Origin: Paroedura picta
Lineage: Eukaryota > Chordata > Lepidosauria > Squamata > Gekkonidae
Length of the DNA: 64,000 nt
Assembly: GCF_049243985.1 (NCBI RefSeq)
Contig: NC_135379.1
Coordinates: 14,528,501 to 14,592,500, forward strand
Direction of reading: 5' to 3'
Shown here: one piece after another, positions 62,726-64,000 of the stretch
Numbering within the stretch: position 1 is the stretch's first letter
Layout of the letters: every line of letters begins with the position of its first letter
Notes under the pieces: model-generated
Told to the model about the DNA's origin: nothing
Databases searched by the model: none
Seen by the model: the letters and a program-made list of their open reading frames with translations, nothing else
Position numbers and translations under genes: made by a program

Positions 62726-63019
62726 TCCAGTGGCACCTTTAAGACCAACAAAGATTTATTCAAGGCGTGAGCTTTCGAGTGCAAGCACTCTTCGTCAGGC
62801 TAAGAACTTCCATCATGGCAGTGGGAATATACAGCAAAAGTTAATAAAAGTTTAACAGAATTAACTTTAACTGTCATGATGGAAGTTCATAGTCTGAGGA
62901 AGAGTGCTTGCACTCGAAAGCTCACGCCTTGACTAAATCTTTGTTGGTCTTAAAGGTGCTCCTGGACTCTGATTTTGTTGTGCTCCTTCAGACCAACATG
63001 GCTACCTATTTGAATCTAT
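62726..63019. mobile_element. Long foldback Penelope-like unit with hammerhead cores on both arms
   Basis: Exact 15-bp duplications CCTCAAGAAATGGAG (62711-62725 and 63020-63034). The left arm (-, 62764-62799) reads CTGACGA, stem II GAGTGC/GCACTC, GAAA. The right arm (+, 62894-62928) reads CTGAGGA with the same stem II and GAAA. Between the arms a further inverted stretch (ACTTCCATCATGGCAG and its complement) surrounds a short AT-rich spacer. Penelope-like elements are known to carry hammerhead motifs in their termini. Confidence 0.7.
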
Positions 63020-63034
63020 CCTCAAGAAATGGAG

Positions 63035-63820
63035 ACATCCCCAGTTGACATGTTAAACCATCTTTAACCACACTCATAGATACGACTGCAATACTCTGCC
63101 ACACATACACACATACACACTTTGGCCTAGAAGTATAAGCTACTAAGCAATACCAATATAAAATATCCTTTGCTTTCTATGAGCTTTTCATGGGATTTCA
63201 GGGTAAAAATCTAAAAACAATTGGTGGCTGAGAAAAGCAGGTATTTGGTGGATTGTTTCTAAACAAACATTCTGATAGAGTTTATTATCACCTATTATAG
63301 GTGCACTTTTTGTACATCACAGGCATTTTGCATTGTGTTGATTTTTAAAATGTAGACCCTTCTCAAAGCATATTAAGACCACAACAGGGGAACAGTTCCC
63401 ACCCCTTTCTAATGTATATATGTATTTTCAATAACTAAAACAATTGCACCTTATAAACAATTTCTGCTCCAAGATCAGCTGATGAAAAACCAACCCTTAG
63501 AAAGGCCAATGTTTGCACTGTAGGAATATAGAAAAATGAAAAAAGAGAAAAAATATTTCTATTATACATATATAAAATTTTTAAAGCAGGTATAATATAC
63601 TAATGAAATAATTTTCACACCTGTCCTCATTGTTTTTTAAAAGTTATAATTTAAAACTTGACCGCTTTCCCTAGAAGACGTAACAATGAGGCATGTTCAC
63701 ATGGGCGTGTACTGTTGCTTCCAAATGTCGGAGAGAGACACACACAGATCTTTAAAAAAGGACACAGTACAAAACCATACAAAAAGAGTGTTTGACAAAG
63801 CCAAATTGCAGCCGCAGCAG
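63035..63820 (-). other. MYO3A: Putative MYO3A 3'UTR
   Basis: AT-rich, repeat-free sequence after the MYO3A stop codon. AATAAA on - at 63281-63286 is a candidate poly(A) signal, giving a UTR of about 550 nt. Confidence 0.4.
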
Positions 63821-63935
63821 CTAATACTGCTGGATAAGGCGCCGGCGTTGAGAGGTTTTCCTTAGCAGTTTCCGGAAGTCATAAGGATTATCCTTGCTTT
63901 TGTTCTCTTCCAAGGGGCTCCCAGTGACCCTTGGC
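63821..63935 (-). CDS. MYO3A: MYO3A last coding exon (partial gene)
   Basis: After a CCTAG acceptor the exon reads PRVTGSPLEENKSKDNPYD, then FRKLLRKTSQRRRLIQQY and TAG. DFRKLLRKTSQRR is the C-terminal actin-binding motif of class III myosin A, a kinase-motor that works at stereocilia and photoreceptor calycal tips. The remaining exons lie beyond the window. Position and strand relative to GAD2 fit known amniote synteny. Confidence 0.88.
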
Positions 63936-64000
63936 CTAGGGATTAAGTATAGAAGTGCTAGAAATTAGAAATTAAAACATTTACTTTGGTCAACGATGCT

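Overview
This is a vertebrate nuclear window, most likely from a squamate reptile and possibly a gecko. The evidence is intron-split vertebrate genes embedded in a repeat set typical of squamates: CR1 fragments, an RTE-BovB fragment, Sauria-type and tRNA-derived SINEs, 5S-rRNA-derived SINEs, Penelope-like foldback units with hammerhead-ribozyme motifs, and hAT-like hairpin MITEs. The species is an inference.

Three host genes are supported. (1) At 455-4348 on + are the last two coding exons of an extracellular protein I do not recognise: an EGF-like exon, then a large terminal exon with one six-cysteine TNFR-type module and three tandem TNF/C1q-like beta-sandwich repeats. Its 5' part lies outside the window. 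(2) From 57216 down to 28157 on - lies the complete coding region of GAD2 (glutamate decarboxylase 65 kDa), in 16 exons whose lengths add up to 585 codons plus stop. The PLP lysine falls at residue 396 and the palmitoylated cysteines at 30 and 45, as in human GAD65. A largely repeat-free 3.6 kb stretch (24536-28156) is probably its long 3'UTR. (3) At 63935-63821 on - is the last coding exon of MYO3A, ending in the tail actin-binding motif. MYO3A followed by GAD2 on the same strand is the order known in other amniotes.

Layout: 1-5.6 kb, end of the EGF/TNFR/jelly-roll gene; 5.6-24.5 kb, repeat-rich intergenic DNA; 24.5-28.2 kb, putative GAD2 3'UTR; 28.2-57.2 kb, GAD2 exons 16 to 1, with a GC-rich block inside intron 4 (about 50.1-54.1 kb) and a CpG-island promoter over exons 1-3; 57.2-63.8 kb, short GAD2-MYO3A intergenic region; 63.8 kb to the end, MYO3A 3' end.

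Most worth a second look are the unnamed EGF/TNFR/triple jelly-roll protein, a GC-AG intron in GAD2 with a competing in-frame GT donor 12 nt upstream, foldback retroelements carrying hammerhead-ribozyme cores on both arms, and a burst of hairpin MITEs that often keep 8-bp target duplications. Exon limits were set by reading splice sites and frame by eye; no alignment or database search was run.
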